The notes beneath the pieces were generated by a model. It searched no databases. It worked only from the letters and a program-made list of their open reading frames with translations, and was not told where the DNA came from. Positions 19,159 through 26,581 of a DNA stretch of 43,028 bases are shown here, one piece after another. This DNA comes from Staphylococcus massiliensis CCUG 55927 (lineage in GTDB: Bacteria; Bacillota; Bacilli; Staphylococcales; Staphylococcaceae): contig NZ_JH815593.1 of assembly GCF_000298075.1 (NCBI RefSeq), positions 100,154 to 143,181 on the forward strand, read 5' to 3'. A program made the position numbers and the translations under genes. Within the stretch, counting starts at the first letter, position 1. Every line of letters starts with the position of its first letter.

Positions 19159-20100
19159 TTAAGCCTCCTTATAAAAAGATGTATCGATGAAATGTTCGAA
19201 AGATGGGGGATTGAATAGATCTTGCTTTCGGATTTCATCTGATAAAGATTGATATTTCTGTTTACGAATCGTTAAATCTCCATAACTCGTCCACTCAGCC
19301 GACTGCCTTAAGACAGCTTCATCTTGCTTAAAGTGCTTTTTCATAATAGCCACACTCTTATCCTTATCATTCATTTCAAATCCAGCTTGTTTATAATCCT
19401 TCATAAAAGATTTCACGGAACTTGAATGTTGATTTATGAGATCCTCTCTAAGCACGAGCGCACAGCAATACGCATCAGGCATGACATCATGTCCATGATT
19501 GATTAAGTGACCTCTTTTCAACTTAGTTGCAAGTGCACCAAATGGTTCAGCTACAGAATAGCCGTCGATGCGACCTTCATTTAAAGCTGCAGGCATTTCG
19601 CCAGGTGCCATTTCACGATAACTTACATCATCCTTAGCAATATGATGTTCCTGGCGTAGCTTTTCAATGAGGAGATAATGTGTCGAATACGTATGCGGAA
19701 TCGCAAAATTGTAAGAAGATTGGTTCGGGTATGGGAATGTATCATCTTTACCCATAATGACGTTACCTTCGTGATGCGATAGGGCAACTGCTTTGATATT
19801 TGAACCCTTAGTCTTTGATTTCATCGCGAGTTCAATCAGTGTAGACGCGCCATCGATCTTGCCACTATTCAAGGCATCCATAAGATCTGGCCAGTTATTA
19901 AATTTTACAAGTTCAACTCGGTAGTTCGAATCACGCGCTTCGTTAAGTTGCTTCGTCATCATGAGATTCGCGGCGTGTGTGACGGGTAGATAACCAATCT
20001 TTATCGTTTGTTTCTTAGATTTGTGAGGACCTTCAGAATCGCAACTTGCCATGGTTAGAATTAAACTTATTGTGATTAATAGTGTTATGATACGTCTCAT
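19159..20100 (-). CDS. ssuA: ABC transporter substrate-binding lipoprotein, SsuA/NrtA-like
   Basis: Lipid-anchored capture protein of the importer. The 313 residues start with a signal peptide MRRIITLLITISLILTMASC, whose final Cys (residue 20) is the lipobox cysteine. The mature part has the family segment IKIGYLPVTHAANLMMTKQL, then LVKFNNWPDLMDALNSGKID, and MAPGEMPAALNEGRIDGYSVAEP, typical of nitrate/sulfonate/bicarbonate binders. It is encoded 19 bp downstream of the ATPase gene. The ligand cannot be read from the sequence. Confidence 0.84.
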   Translation of the reverse strand: MRRIITLLITISLILTMASCDSEGPHKSKKQTIKIGYLPVTHAANLMMTKQLNEARDSNYRVELVKFNNWPDLMDALNSGKIDGASTLIELAMKSKTKGSNIKAVALSHHEGNVIMGKDDTFPYPNQSSYNFAIPHTYSTHYLLIEKLRQEHHIAKDDVSYREMAPGEMPAALNEGRIDGYSVAEPFGALATKLKRGHLINHGHDVMPDAYCCALVLREDLINQHSSSVKSFMKDYKQAGFEMNDKDKSVAIMKKHFKQDEAVLRQSAEWTSYGDLTIRKQKYQSLSDEIRKQDLFNPPSFEHFIDTSFYKEA

Positions 20101-20119
20101 TTGTTAAAAGTCACATCGC

Positions 20120-20860
20120 TTAAATATAATATTCTGGTTCAACGGATTGATGAAGCAGTGAAAAATCTTCCATGATCTGTTGTCTGAGATGAATTAATGT
20201 CGAATGGTTTCGATTTCTAGGGTGAGGTTCTGTAACTTGATATTGATTGATGATAGAGCCCTTATCACCAAGTAAAATAATTTCATCAGATAGATAAAGC
20301 GCTTCGTCGATATCATGTGTTACGAGTAGAATCGTAGAAGCGGCATTAGACTTTAAAGTAAGTAGCGCATCTTGTAGTTTATATCTCGTGAATGTATCTA
20401 AAGCACCTAAAGGTTCATCCATAAGAATGACCTGAGGTTTATGAATCAATGCACGACAAAGCGCGACACGCTGTTTCATACCGCCTGATAAATGGTCTGG
20501 AAAATGCGTACCAATTTGACCTAAGTCGACAGATTGTAAGTATGTATCTAGCGTTTCTCTCGACATCGTTTGATTCAAGCCAATGGTTAAGTTCTTATAG
20601 ATATTCTTCCAAGGCAATAAGTTATGATGTTGGAATAACATTAAGCAATCAGGTGAGGGTTTTAGCTTTAGTTGTTCGTTTATCATAACTTTACCGTGAG
20701 TAGGTTGAATAAAACCTCCAACGATGTTAAGTAACGTTGATTTCCCGCAACCACTTTTACCAATAAGGCTCACAATCTTCCCTTTAGGAATGGATAGATT
20801 AAAATTTTCGATAACTCGATGTTCATTAAATTGATGCGATATATCTTCAAGTTGAATCAA
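20120..20860 (-). CDS. ssuB: ABC transporter ATP-binding protein, SsuB-like
   Basis: Motor ATPase of the importer, 246 residues. Walker A is GKSGCGKST (near residue 33). The Q-loop is LMLFQHHNLLPW, typical of the nitrate/sulfonate/taurine class. The signature is LSGGMKQRVALCRAL, Walker B is VILMDEPLGALD, and the switch His is in VTHDIDEA. It is the first gene of the operon ssuB-ssuA-ssuC-flavoprotein on the minus strand. The 50 bp upstream show no clear -35/-10 pair. Confidence 0.88.
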   Translation of the reverse strand: MIQLEDISHQFNEHRVIENFNLSIPKGKIVSLIGKSGCGKSTLLNIVGGFIQPTHGKVMINEQLKLKPSPDCLMLFQHHNLLPWKNIYKNLTIGLNQTMSRETLDTYLQSVDLGQIGTHFPDHLSGGMKQRVALCRALIHKPQVILMDEPLGALDTFTRYKLQDALLTLKSNAASTILLVTHDIDEALYLSDEIILLGDKGSIINQYQVTEPHPRNRNHSTLIHLRQQIMEDFSLLHQSVEPEYYI

Positions 20861-20904
20861 GGTAAGACACCACCTTATTCCTACTAAGTTACTATGATTT
20901 CATA

Positions 20905-20961
20905 TTAAAAAATGAGGGTGTGGGCGCTCGACTTTGGGAAAAGTGTTGCTTGTCACACCCT
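20905..20961 (-). terminator. Terminator of the DUF4242 gene
   Basis: Read on the minus strand, AGGGTGTG (20961-20954) pairs with CACACCCT (20922-20915) across a 31-nt loop that can fold further, followed by CATTTTTTAAT. It separates the DUF4242 gene from the ssu-like operon. Confidence 0.72.
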
Positions 20962-20998
20962 GCATTGTTGCTTTGGCTATTTCAATCTTTACTATAGA

Positions 20999-21511
20999 TT
21001 ATAGTTTTTCGATTTCATCAATTGGTGTATCTACTGCTTTACGTGCACGCTTAACTGCATCTTCGTCAGGAGCATCGTATAAACAGATACATTTAGACAT
21101 ATCTTCACATACGTATGTTCTTTGGAATGTAACTTCAGGTACTTCCTCATAGTGCACTGAATTTTTCTTCTTACGTGCTAAATATTGATCCATTGTAATA
21201 CCCTCTGGAATATTCCAAGTTACAAGATAATCTACACCTTGTTGAGATGATTTAACTTCGTCTAGGTCCTTTCCAACTAAACGAACTTCTTTGATAAGGT
21301 CGATTTGGATATCTTGAGCATCTAAAAATTGTTTCGCGTCATCTTCTGAATCTGCTTCAACGATGAAGTACGCATGGTTTAAATCTTCCGTTGCTTGGAC
21401 TTCTATTAATGTTGGGAAGTCGTTAGTTTTTAATTCTTGAGCTTTAGCTTCAAGTTCTTGTTTATCTTTAGCAATTTGGTTGTTGCGCGTTTCGAGTAAA
21501 AATAATGTCAT
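20999..21511 (-). CDS. DUF4242 (SCO4226-like) protein with an extra N-terminal domain
   Basis: This 170-residue cytoplasmic protein is of uncertain role. The C-terminal half (about 100-170) has TYVCEDMSKCICLYDAPDEDAVKRARKA, the hallmark of DUF4242, small ferredoxin-fold proteins; the Streptomyces member SCO4226 was described as nickel-responsive. Two cysteines of that segment could bind metal. The N-terminal half (about 1-90) starts MTLFLLETRNNQIA and is also alpha/beta, with a Glu/Lys-rich helix; it may be a second ferredoxin-like domain. The RBS is GGAGG. The gene lies on the same strand as, but is terminated before, the organosulfur operon. Confidence 0.72.
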   Translation of the reverse strand: MTLFLLETRNNQIAKDKQELEAKAQELKTNDFPTLIEVQATEDLNHAYFIVEADSEDDAKQFLDAQDIQIDLIKEVRLVGKDLDEVKSSQQGVDYLVTWNIPEGITMDQYLARKKKNSVHYEEVPEVTFQRTYVCEDMSKCICLYDAPDEDAVKRARKAVDTPIDEIEKL

Positions 21512-21611
21512 TTAAATTACCTCCAAATTTGTGTTGCTTAAATAATATTATAATTCATATTGGAATACAAGGGATTTAGCCTAAAAATTTAGAATATTTA
21601 CTTTAATCAAA

Positions 21612-21656
21612 AAAGACTTAAGTAAGGCATAGTCGTTCATGCTTACTTAAGTCTTT
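21612..21656 (-). terminator. Terminator after htrA
   Basis: AAAGACTTAAGTAAG (minus strand, 21656-21642) pairs perfectly with CTTACTTAAGTCTTT (21626-21612), and the stem can extend inward. A T-run follows on the minus strand. Confidence 0.88.
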
Positions 21657-21660
21657 GTTA

Positions 21661-22845
21661 TTATCTCGCTTTACCAGTTAATTCTACTGTAACCGTCTTT
21701 TCTTCGTGATCGCGAAGTACTTTAATGTCTACAGTATCACCTGGTGACTTTTTATAAATGATGTCGCGTAACGTAGCATCGTTTTTAACACGTTTACCAT
21801 CTACTTCTTTGATGATATCGCCTTCTTTTAGCTTGAGACCTGGGCGTGAAATACGTGCGACATAAACGCCTTCTTCGTCTTCAATACCTAAGCGATCTCT
21901 GTAGTGAGGTGGAATATCATCTAAATTAATCATACCGATACCAAGAGAAGGGCGTTCAACTTCACCATGTTTCACAAGTTGTTCGATAACAAGTTTCACT
22001 TCATTACTTGGAATCGCGAAACCAATACCTTCTACTTGTGGGCTTGATATCTTCATAGAGTTGATACCGATGAGATTACCGTCTTTATCAACCAGGGCGC
22101 CACCTGAGTTACCAGGGTTAATTGCTGCGTCAGTTTGAAGTACTTTGACCTCATTACTACCAGCTGACGTGTCTGTTTCAATTGTTCTTTCATTAGCTGA
22201 AATAATTCCTGATGTAACCGTATTCGCAAACTCTAAACCTAGGGGATTACCCATAGCAAACACGCTATCCCCAGTTTTAACTTTTGCAGAGTCAGCAAAT
22301 TTCATTTCTTTTATATCTTCACGATTCTTAATCTTTAGTACCGCTAGATCTGTTAGAGCGTCCTTACCAACTAACTTAGCGTCTACTTGTTTTGAATTAT
22401 GTAATTGGACTTTTAAAGAAGACGCACCCTCAATAACATGATTATTTGTGACGATAAATGCGTTATCATCATTCTTCTGATAAATGACACCTGAACCGAT
22501 GCCTGATTGTTCCTCATGACCCGTGCGACCTTGAAGTAAATCACCTAAACCTTGTGCGCGTTGTTGGTTAATCACACCAACGATAGCAGGTGACGTATCA
22601 TTAATCATTTGATTGACTGAATCATATTTTTCACTTTTGCCATCAAGCACATTGCCGCCTTTTTGGTTCTGTGTTTCGTTAACCGTTTCGCCACCTTCAT
22701 TAGAACTTGTTGCCGCTTGGAAAAGGCGAGAGACACCTAACACAAGCATTGTTCCAATGATACCGGCAATCAAGGCAATTAGAAAGACACGAAACCAAGG
22801 AAATCTTGGGCGATAATAATGCCGTTGATTATCTCGATTATACAT
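21661..22845 (-). CDS. htrA: HtrA-like trypsin-type serine protease
   Basis: Membrane-anchored protein quality-control protease acting on the outer face. The 394 residues have a short basic cytoplasmic N-terminus (YYRPRFPW), one membrane helix (about 17-37, VFLIALIAGIIGTMLVLGV), and a Ser/Asn/Glu-rich linker. The trypsin-like domain shows the catalytic triad regions FIVTNNHVIEG (His), ALTDLAVLKI (Asp) and INPGNSGGAL (Ser). A C-terminal PDZ domain (about 295-385) includes GVYVARISRPGLKLKEGDIIKEVDG. The position next to tyrS/plsC matches the shorter of the two staphylococcal HtrA proteins. It is divergent from plsC and ends at a strong terminator. Confidence 0.93.
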   Translation of the reverse strand: MYNRDNQRHYYRPRFPWFRVFLIALIAGIIGTMLVLGVSRLFQAATSSNEGGETVNETQNQKGGNVLDGKSEKYDSVNQMINDTSPAIVGVINQQRAQGLGDLLQGRTGHEEQSGIGSGVIYQKNDDNAFIVTNNHVIEGASSLKVQLHNSKQVDAKLVGKDALTDLAVLKIKNREDIKEMKFADSAKVKTGDSVFAMGNPLGLEFANTVTSGIISANERTIETDTSAGSNEVKVLQTDAAINPGNSGGALVDKDGNLIGINSMKISSPQVEGIGFAIPSNEVKLVIEQLVKHGEVERPSLGIGMINLDDIPPHYRDRLGIEDEEGVYVARISRPGLKLKEGDIIKEVDGKRVKNDATLRDIIYKKSPGDTVDIKVLRDHEEKTVTVELTGKAR

Positions 22846-22938
22846 ATGTTATCTCCCTTATATGACTGCTAAATATATTATGCAATCATACACAGAGTTT
22901 TTCCAATAATTTGATAATGAAGAACTTCGCGCGTTATC

Positions 22939-22967
22939 TTGTTCAAAACGAAAGTTAGTGATAGAAT
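22939..22967 (+). promoter_or_regulatory. plsC promoter
   Basis: TTGTTC (22939-22944), 17-bp spacer, TAGAAT (22962-22967), predicted start near 22974. This excludes the upstream ATG at 22958 as the translation start of the next gene. Confidence 0.65.
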
Positions 22968-23005
22968 TTAAACTGATTAAACTAGAGATTAAAGCAGGTG
23001 TGACC

Positions 23006-23614
23006 ATGTATAAAATTGTAAGTACGGTTTTATTCAAATTTTTAGTTAAAATGAGAAAGAATCTTGTTGTATTTGGAAATTTAAACATTCCGAAACATAA
23101 CCGTTATGTCGTGACATGTACGCATGAAAGTTATAATGAAATTATTATGTTAGCCATGGCACTACATCCGAATCAGATTCATTTCATGGCTAAAAAAGAA
23201 CTTTTCGAAAATAAGTGGGTTGATAAGTTCTTTAGAAACTTAAATGCTTTCCCAGTAAATCGTGAAAATCCAGGACCAAGTACTTTAAAAATTCCAGTTA
23301 AACATTTAAATCAAGATCGCACTGTTGGTATGTTTCCGTCAGGTCATCGTACTAAGGAAGAAGTTCCTCTAAAGCGTGGCGCTGCTACGATTGCGATGTT
23401 AGGAAAAGCTCAAATCTTACCAGCAGCATACGTTGGTCCGAATACGATTAAAGGACTTATTACAGATAAGAGTTATATCAGTTTTGGTGAACCGATTGAT
23501 ACAACGAACTTACCTAAAGATTTAAAACGTGCTGAAAAAATTGATTATATTATGAAGCAAGTTGAAAGTGAGACGCGTCGTTTACAAAGAGAATTAAATG
23601 AACGTTTAGCTTAA
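23006..23614 (+). CDS. plsC: PlsC-like 1-acyl-sn-glycerol-3-phosphate acyltransferase
   Basis: Membrane-associated acyltransferase that makes phosphatidic acid from lysophosphatidic acid. The protein is 202 residues from the ATG at 23006 (MYKIVSTVLFKF). The ATG at 22958 is rejected because it overlaps the promoter -10. The acceptor-site motif is THESYNE, so the catalytic HX4D has Glu for Asp, and the FPEGTRS block is FPSGHRT. Both blocks are in the right order and spacing, with AFPVNRENPGPSTLK between them and ILPAAYVGP after. I recall the same variants in staphylococcal homologues. The RBS (GCAGGTG) is modest. It is followed by a terminator and nagE. Acyltransferase activity is likely; substrate choice is less sure. 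Confidence 0.82.
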   Translation: MYKIVSTVLFKFLVKMRKNLVVFGNLNIPKHNRYVVTCTHESYNEIIMLAMALHPNQIHFMAKKELFENKWVDKFFRNLNAFPVNRENPGPSTLKIPVKHLNQDRTVGMFPSGHRTKEEVPLKRGAATIAMLGKAQILPAAYVGPNTIKGLITDKSYISFGEPIDTTNLPKDLKRAEKIDYIMKQVESETRRLQRELNERLA

Positions 23615-23636
23615 ATTGTATTGAATAAACGTAAGG

Positions 23637-23677
23637 TACTGGAATAAGGGGACTAGAACCTTTATTTCAGTATTTTT
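23637..23677 (+). terminator. Terminator after plsC
   Basis: TACTGGAATAAGG (from 23637) pairs with CCTTTATTTCAGTA with a small bulge, followed by TTTTTT before the RBS of the PTS gene. Confidence 0.78.
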
Positions 23678-23709
23678 TATGTAATGATAAGAGAAAGAGG
23701 AGTGATAAG

Positions 23710-25176
23710 ATGTACAATTTTATTCAACGATTAGGTCGTTCCTTGATGCTTCCAGTAGCAGTATTACCAGCTGCTGCACTTATTATGGCTATAGGTAACG
23801 GGCTCGAATATACAGGTATGGTTCCCCCAGTTGTGTACGAATTCTTTAAAAACGGTGGCAACGCGATACTTGACCAACTAGGATTATTGTTTGCGATTGG
23901 TATTGCGATTGGAATGTCCAAGAAGAATGATGGTGCCGTAGCACTTGCTGCAGTGGTTGGGTTCTTCATGGTAACGTCCATACTTGACCCTGAAAGTTTA
24001 GCGAAATTACTTCAAACTAAAGTAGATTTAATAAATCCTGGTTTTGAAAAGATAAATAACGGTAACGTCTTACTTGGTATTTTTGTCGGTTTAATCGCCG
24101 CATTTACTTATAATAAATTTAGCGAAACGGAACTACCTACAGCCTTTTCATTCTTTAGTGGCAAGCGTTTAGTTCCGATTTTAACAGCGTTCTTCTCAAT
24201 GGGATTAGCAATACTGTTCTTCTTTATATGGCCATACTTATTTACAGGTCTTGTTCATTTCGGAGAATGGATTCTTAACTTCGGTCCTATTGGCGCGGGT
24301 ATCTATGGTTTCTTCAACCGATTATTAATTCCTACTGGATTACACCATGCTTTAAACACTGTGTTCTGGTTTGATGTTGCAGGTGTTGATGATATTAATA
24401 AGTTCTTATCTGGTGATGGTGCTGTAAAAGGGGAAACAGGACGTTATATGGCAGGTTTCTATCCTGTAATGATGTTTGGTATTCCAGCAGCGGCACTCGC
24501 AATGTACCATACAGCTGAATCTAAACAAAAGAAACAAGTCGCGAGTTTAATGTTAGCAGGTAGTATCTCTGCATTTGTTGTAGGTATTACAGAACCGATC
24601 GAATTTGCATTCATGTTCGCGGCGCCAGCATTATTCGTTGTTCACGCTGTATTAACAGGCTTATCCATGTTTATCGCAGCATCGTTTCAATGGACTGCAG
24701 GTTTCTCGTTTAGCGCAGGGTTATTAGATATGATCATGTCGTTACTTAATCCCGTCGCAAATAAGCCATGGATGTTAATTGTCCAAGGGCTAGTGTTCTT
24801 TGTGATTTACTACCTCGTATTCAGATTTGCGATTCAAATCTTCAACCTAAATACACCAGGTCGAGGCAAAGCTAAAGTTAATACGCCAGCCAATGATAGT
24901 CAAAGTGTTGAGGGTACTGACAAAAAATCAAAATACGATCAAATGTCTATAAATATCATTGAAGGATTAGGTGGTAAATCTAATATTACTGTGCTTACAA
25001 ATTGCGCGACACGCTTACGCTTGGAATTAAAAGATAACAATAAAGTTGATGAAACTAAGATTAAGTCAACAGGAGCCATAGGTGTTCAACAAAGTGGCGC
25101 GCATCAAACGCAAGTTATTATTGGACCACAAGTTCAACAAGTTAGCGATGCGATGGAGCGTAAATTAGAAGAATAA
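23710..25176 (+). CDS. nagE: PTS permease IIBC, N-acetylglucosamine/glucose family
   Basis: Sugar-specific transporter that imports and phosphorylates its sugar using HPr and an external IIA. The 488 residues are arranged IIC then IIB. The IIC domain (about 1-385) has FIQRLGRSLMLPVAVLPAAALIMAIG, GIAIGMSKKNDGAVALAAVVGF and GITEPIEFAFMFAAP. After a linker, IIB (about 405-488) has ITVLTNCATRLRLELKD, whose Cys is the phosphorylation site. There is no IIA domain. The same-length gene at this place in S. aureus is annotated NagE; glucose or another amino sugar cannot be excluded. RBS AGAGGAGTG. Confidence 0.85.
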   Translation: MYNFIQRLGRSLMLPVAVLPAAALIMAIGNGLEYTGMVPPVVYEFFKNGGNAILDQLGLLFAIGIAIGMSKKNDGAVALAAVVGFFMVTSILDPESLAKLLQTKVDLINPGFEKINNGNVLLGIFVGLIAAFTYNKFSETELPTAFSFFSGKRLVPILTAFFSMGLAILFFFIWPYLFTGLVHFGEWILNFGPIGAGIYGFFNRLLIPTGLHHALNTVFWFDVAGVDDINKFLSGDGAVKGETGRYMAGFYPVMMFGIPAAALAMYHTAESKQKKQVASLMLAGSISAFVVGITEPIEFAFMFAAPALFVVHAVLTGLSMFIAASFQWTAGFSFSAGLLDMIMSLLNPVANKPWMLIVQGLVFFVIYYLVFRFAIQIFNLNTPGRGKAKVNTPANDSQSVEGTDKKSKYDQMSINIIEGLGGKSNITVLTNCATRLRLELKDNNKVDETKIKSTGAIGVQQSGAHQTQVIIGPQVQQVSDAMERKLEE

Positions 25177-25182
25177 AGTTTT

Positions 25183-25232
25183 GACGTTCTTATCAATAGT
25201 GATTAGACTAAATGGTAAGAACGTCTTTTTTT
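25183..25232 (+). terminator. Terminator after nagE
   Basis: GACGTTCTTA (25183-25192) pairs with TAAGAACGTC (25216-25225), followed by seven Ts. Confidence 0.88.
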
Positions 25233-25272
25233 GATTATAATATAGGAAATAAGACTATCAGGGGCATGGAGT

Positions 25273-26403
25273 GTGAACACAATGAAATCAATTTTATTTG
25301 ATGTAGATGGTGTATTCTTAAGTGAGGAGCGATGCTTTGATGTATCAGCGCTTACGGTACACGAACTTTTATATAGTGAAGATTATTTAAATTTAAAAGA
25401 TATTAAACCATTACATACATTAACGAATGAAGATATGACATCAATTCGTAATGAATTATTTGAAAAGGATCAAACTTTAAACCAATTAAAATCTTTAGGA
25501 TTAAATTCTAACTGGGATATGTTATTTGTTGTCTTTTCAATTCATTTTATACAAATACTTAAAACGCTAAAAGATGATCAAATCAAAAGATACACAGATA
25601 GCACATTATTCGACTTAGAAACTTTAAAGCACGTGCATCAAGATGTGAATGAAGTAACAATTGATCATAAGTTGCCTTTAGAATTCTTACAAACAGTGCC
25701 AAGTGGTAAAGAAAATATCTATACCGCATTAAAGGATTATGCTAAACAAGTATTACATATTGAGGATGTAGCGCTATTTGATATTCATAGCCCGTTATGG
25801 CACCTAGCGCAAGAGATTTATCAAGAGTGGTATTTAGGTGTCGCGTTATTCGAAGAAATCGAGCAAAAGCCGCGTAAGACATCTTTTAAAGAGGGCTTTA
25901 TTTATGATGAAACATTTATCATCCCTTTAGAAGAAATTAAGGCTTTATTAAAGCGTTTAAAAGATAAAGGCTATATGATTGCGATAGCGACTGGACGTTC
26001 GCGTACAGAAACGATTGTGCCTTTCAAGGATGCAGGATTACTTGAGTACTTTGATGAGCATCATATTGTTACGGCGAGTGAAGTGATGAAGGTTGAAGCG
26101 GCTTATCCAGAACTAAAACCTTTAGGTAAACCTAATCCATTTAGTTATTTAGCGGCTTTAAATGGTAATGATGAATCTCAATATCACGCATATAGTACAA
26201 ACCAAGAAAATCGTGTTTCTAAACACGACGTATTCATCGTCGGTGATTCATTAGCTGATTTATTAAGTGCTAAAAAAATTAATGCGACATTCATTGGTCC
26301 GTTAACAGGATTAAAAGGCCAAGACGCTAAAGCCGAACTCGTTGAAAATGGGGCAGACCACATTATCAACAATGTGGGCGAACTAGAGCGCATATTAGAC
26401 TAA
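25273..26403 (+). CDS. HAD-superfamily hydrolase with large cap domain
   Basis: The 376-residue cytoplasmic phosphatase-fold protein has motif I ILFDVDGVFLSE (nucleophile and acid Asp near residues 10 and 12), motif II AIATGRSRTET, a Lys in LGKPNPFSYL (motif III) and VGDSLADLLSAKK (motif IV). A large insert of about 200 residues sits between motifs I and II as a C1 cap, larger than usual. The start could be the GTG at 25273 (8 nt after AGGGG) or the ATG at 25282 (10 nt after GGAG). It is convergent with serA across repeat copy B. The substrate is unknown; see the findings for the phosphoserine possibility. Confidence 0.82.
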   Translation: MNTMKSILFDVDGVFLSEERCFDVSALTVHELLYSEDYLNLKDIKPLHTLTNEDMTSIRNELFEKDQTLNQLKSLGLNSNWDMLFVVFSIHFIQILKTLKDDQIKRYTDSTLFDLETLKHVHQDVNEVTIDHKLPLEFLQTVPSGKENIYTALKDYAKQVLHIEDVALFDIHSPLWHLAQEIYQEWYLGVALFEEIEQKPRKTSFKEGFIYDETFIIPLEEIKALLKRLKDKGYMIAIATGRSRTETIVPFKDAGLLEYFDEHHIVTASEVMKVEAAYPELKPLGKPNPFSYLAALNGNDESQYHAYSTNQENRVSKHDVFIVGDSLADLLSAKKINATFIGPLTGLKGQDAKAELVENGADHIINNVGELERILD

Positions 26404-26407
26404 TATA

Positions 26408-26577
26408 AAGGGTCTAGGACATATTACTACAATTCTCTTAAACAGCATGCTTTCCTGGGGCATGGCCGGAGCCTGTAGTCTCCGGTCTCATGCTATTCCC
26501 CTAGGAGTCAGCTGTTTTAAGAATTGTATGAAATAAAGCTTTAATGCTCTATTTCACGACTTATGTCTAAGACCCTT
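26408..26577 (+). repeat. Palindromic repeat element, copy B (~170 bp)
   Basis: Same family and orientation as the element at 12112-12286, with a nearly identical core. The outer arms are AAGGGTCTAGGACATA (26408-26423) and TTATGTCTAAGACCCTT (26561-26577). The outer sequence differs from copy A but pairs with itself. It fills the whole space between convergent HAD and serA genes and probably terminates both. Confidence 0.9.
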
Positions 26578-26581
26578 CTAT

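Noticed and set aside
20861..20905. CymR operator upstream of ssuB
   Set aside because: Only a half-site-like TTATTCCTACT is seen; the second half does not match what I expect, so I do not call it.
22958..23005. ATG at 22958 as the plsC start
   Set aside because: It overlaps the -10 of the likely promoter and adds 16 residues without an RBS; the ATG at 23006 matches the homologues.
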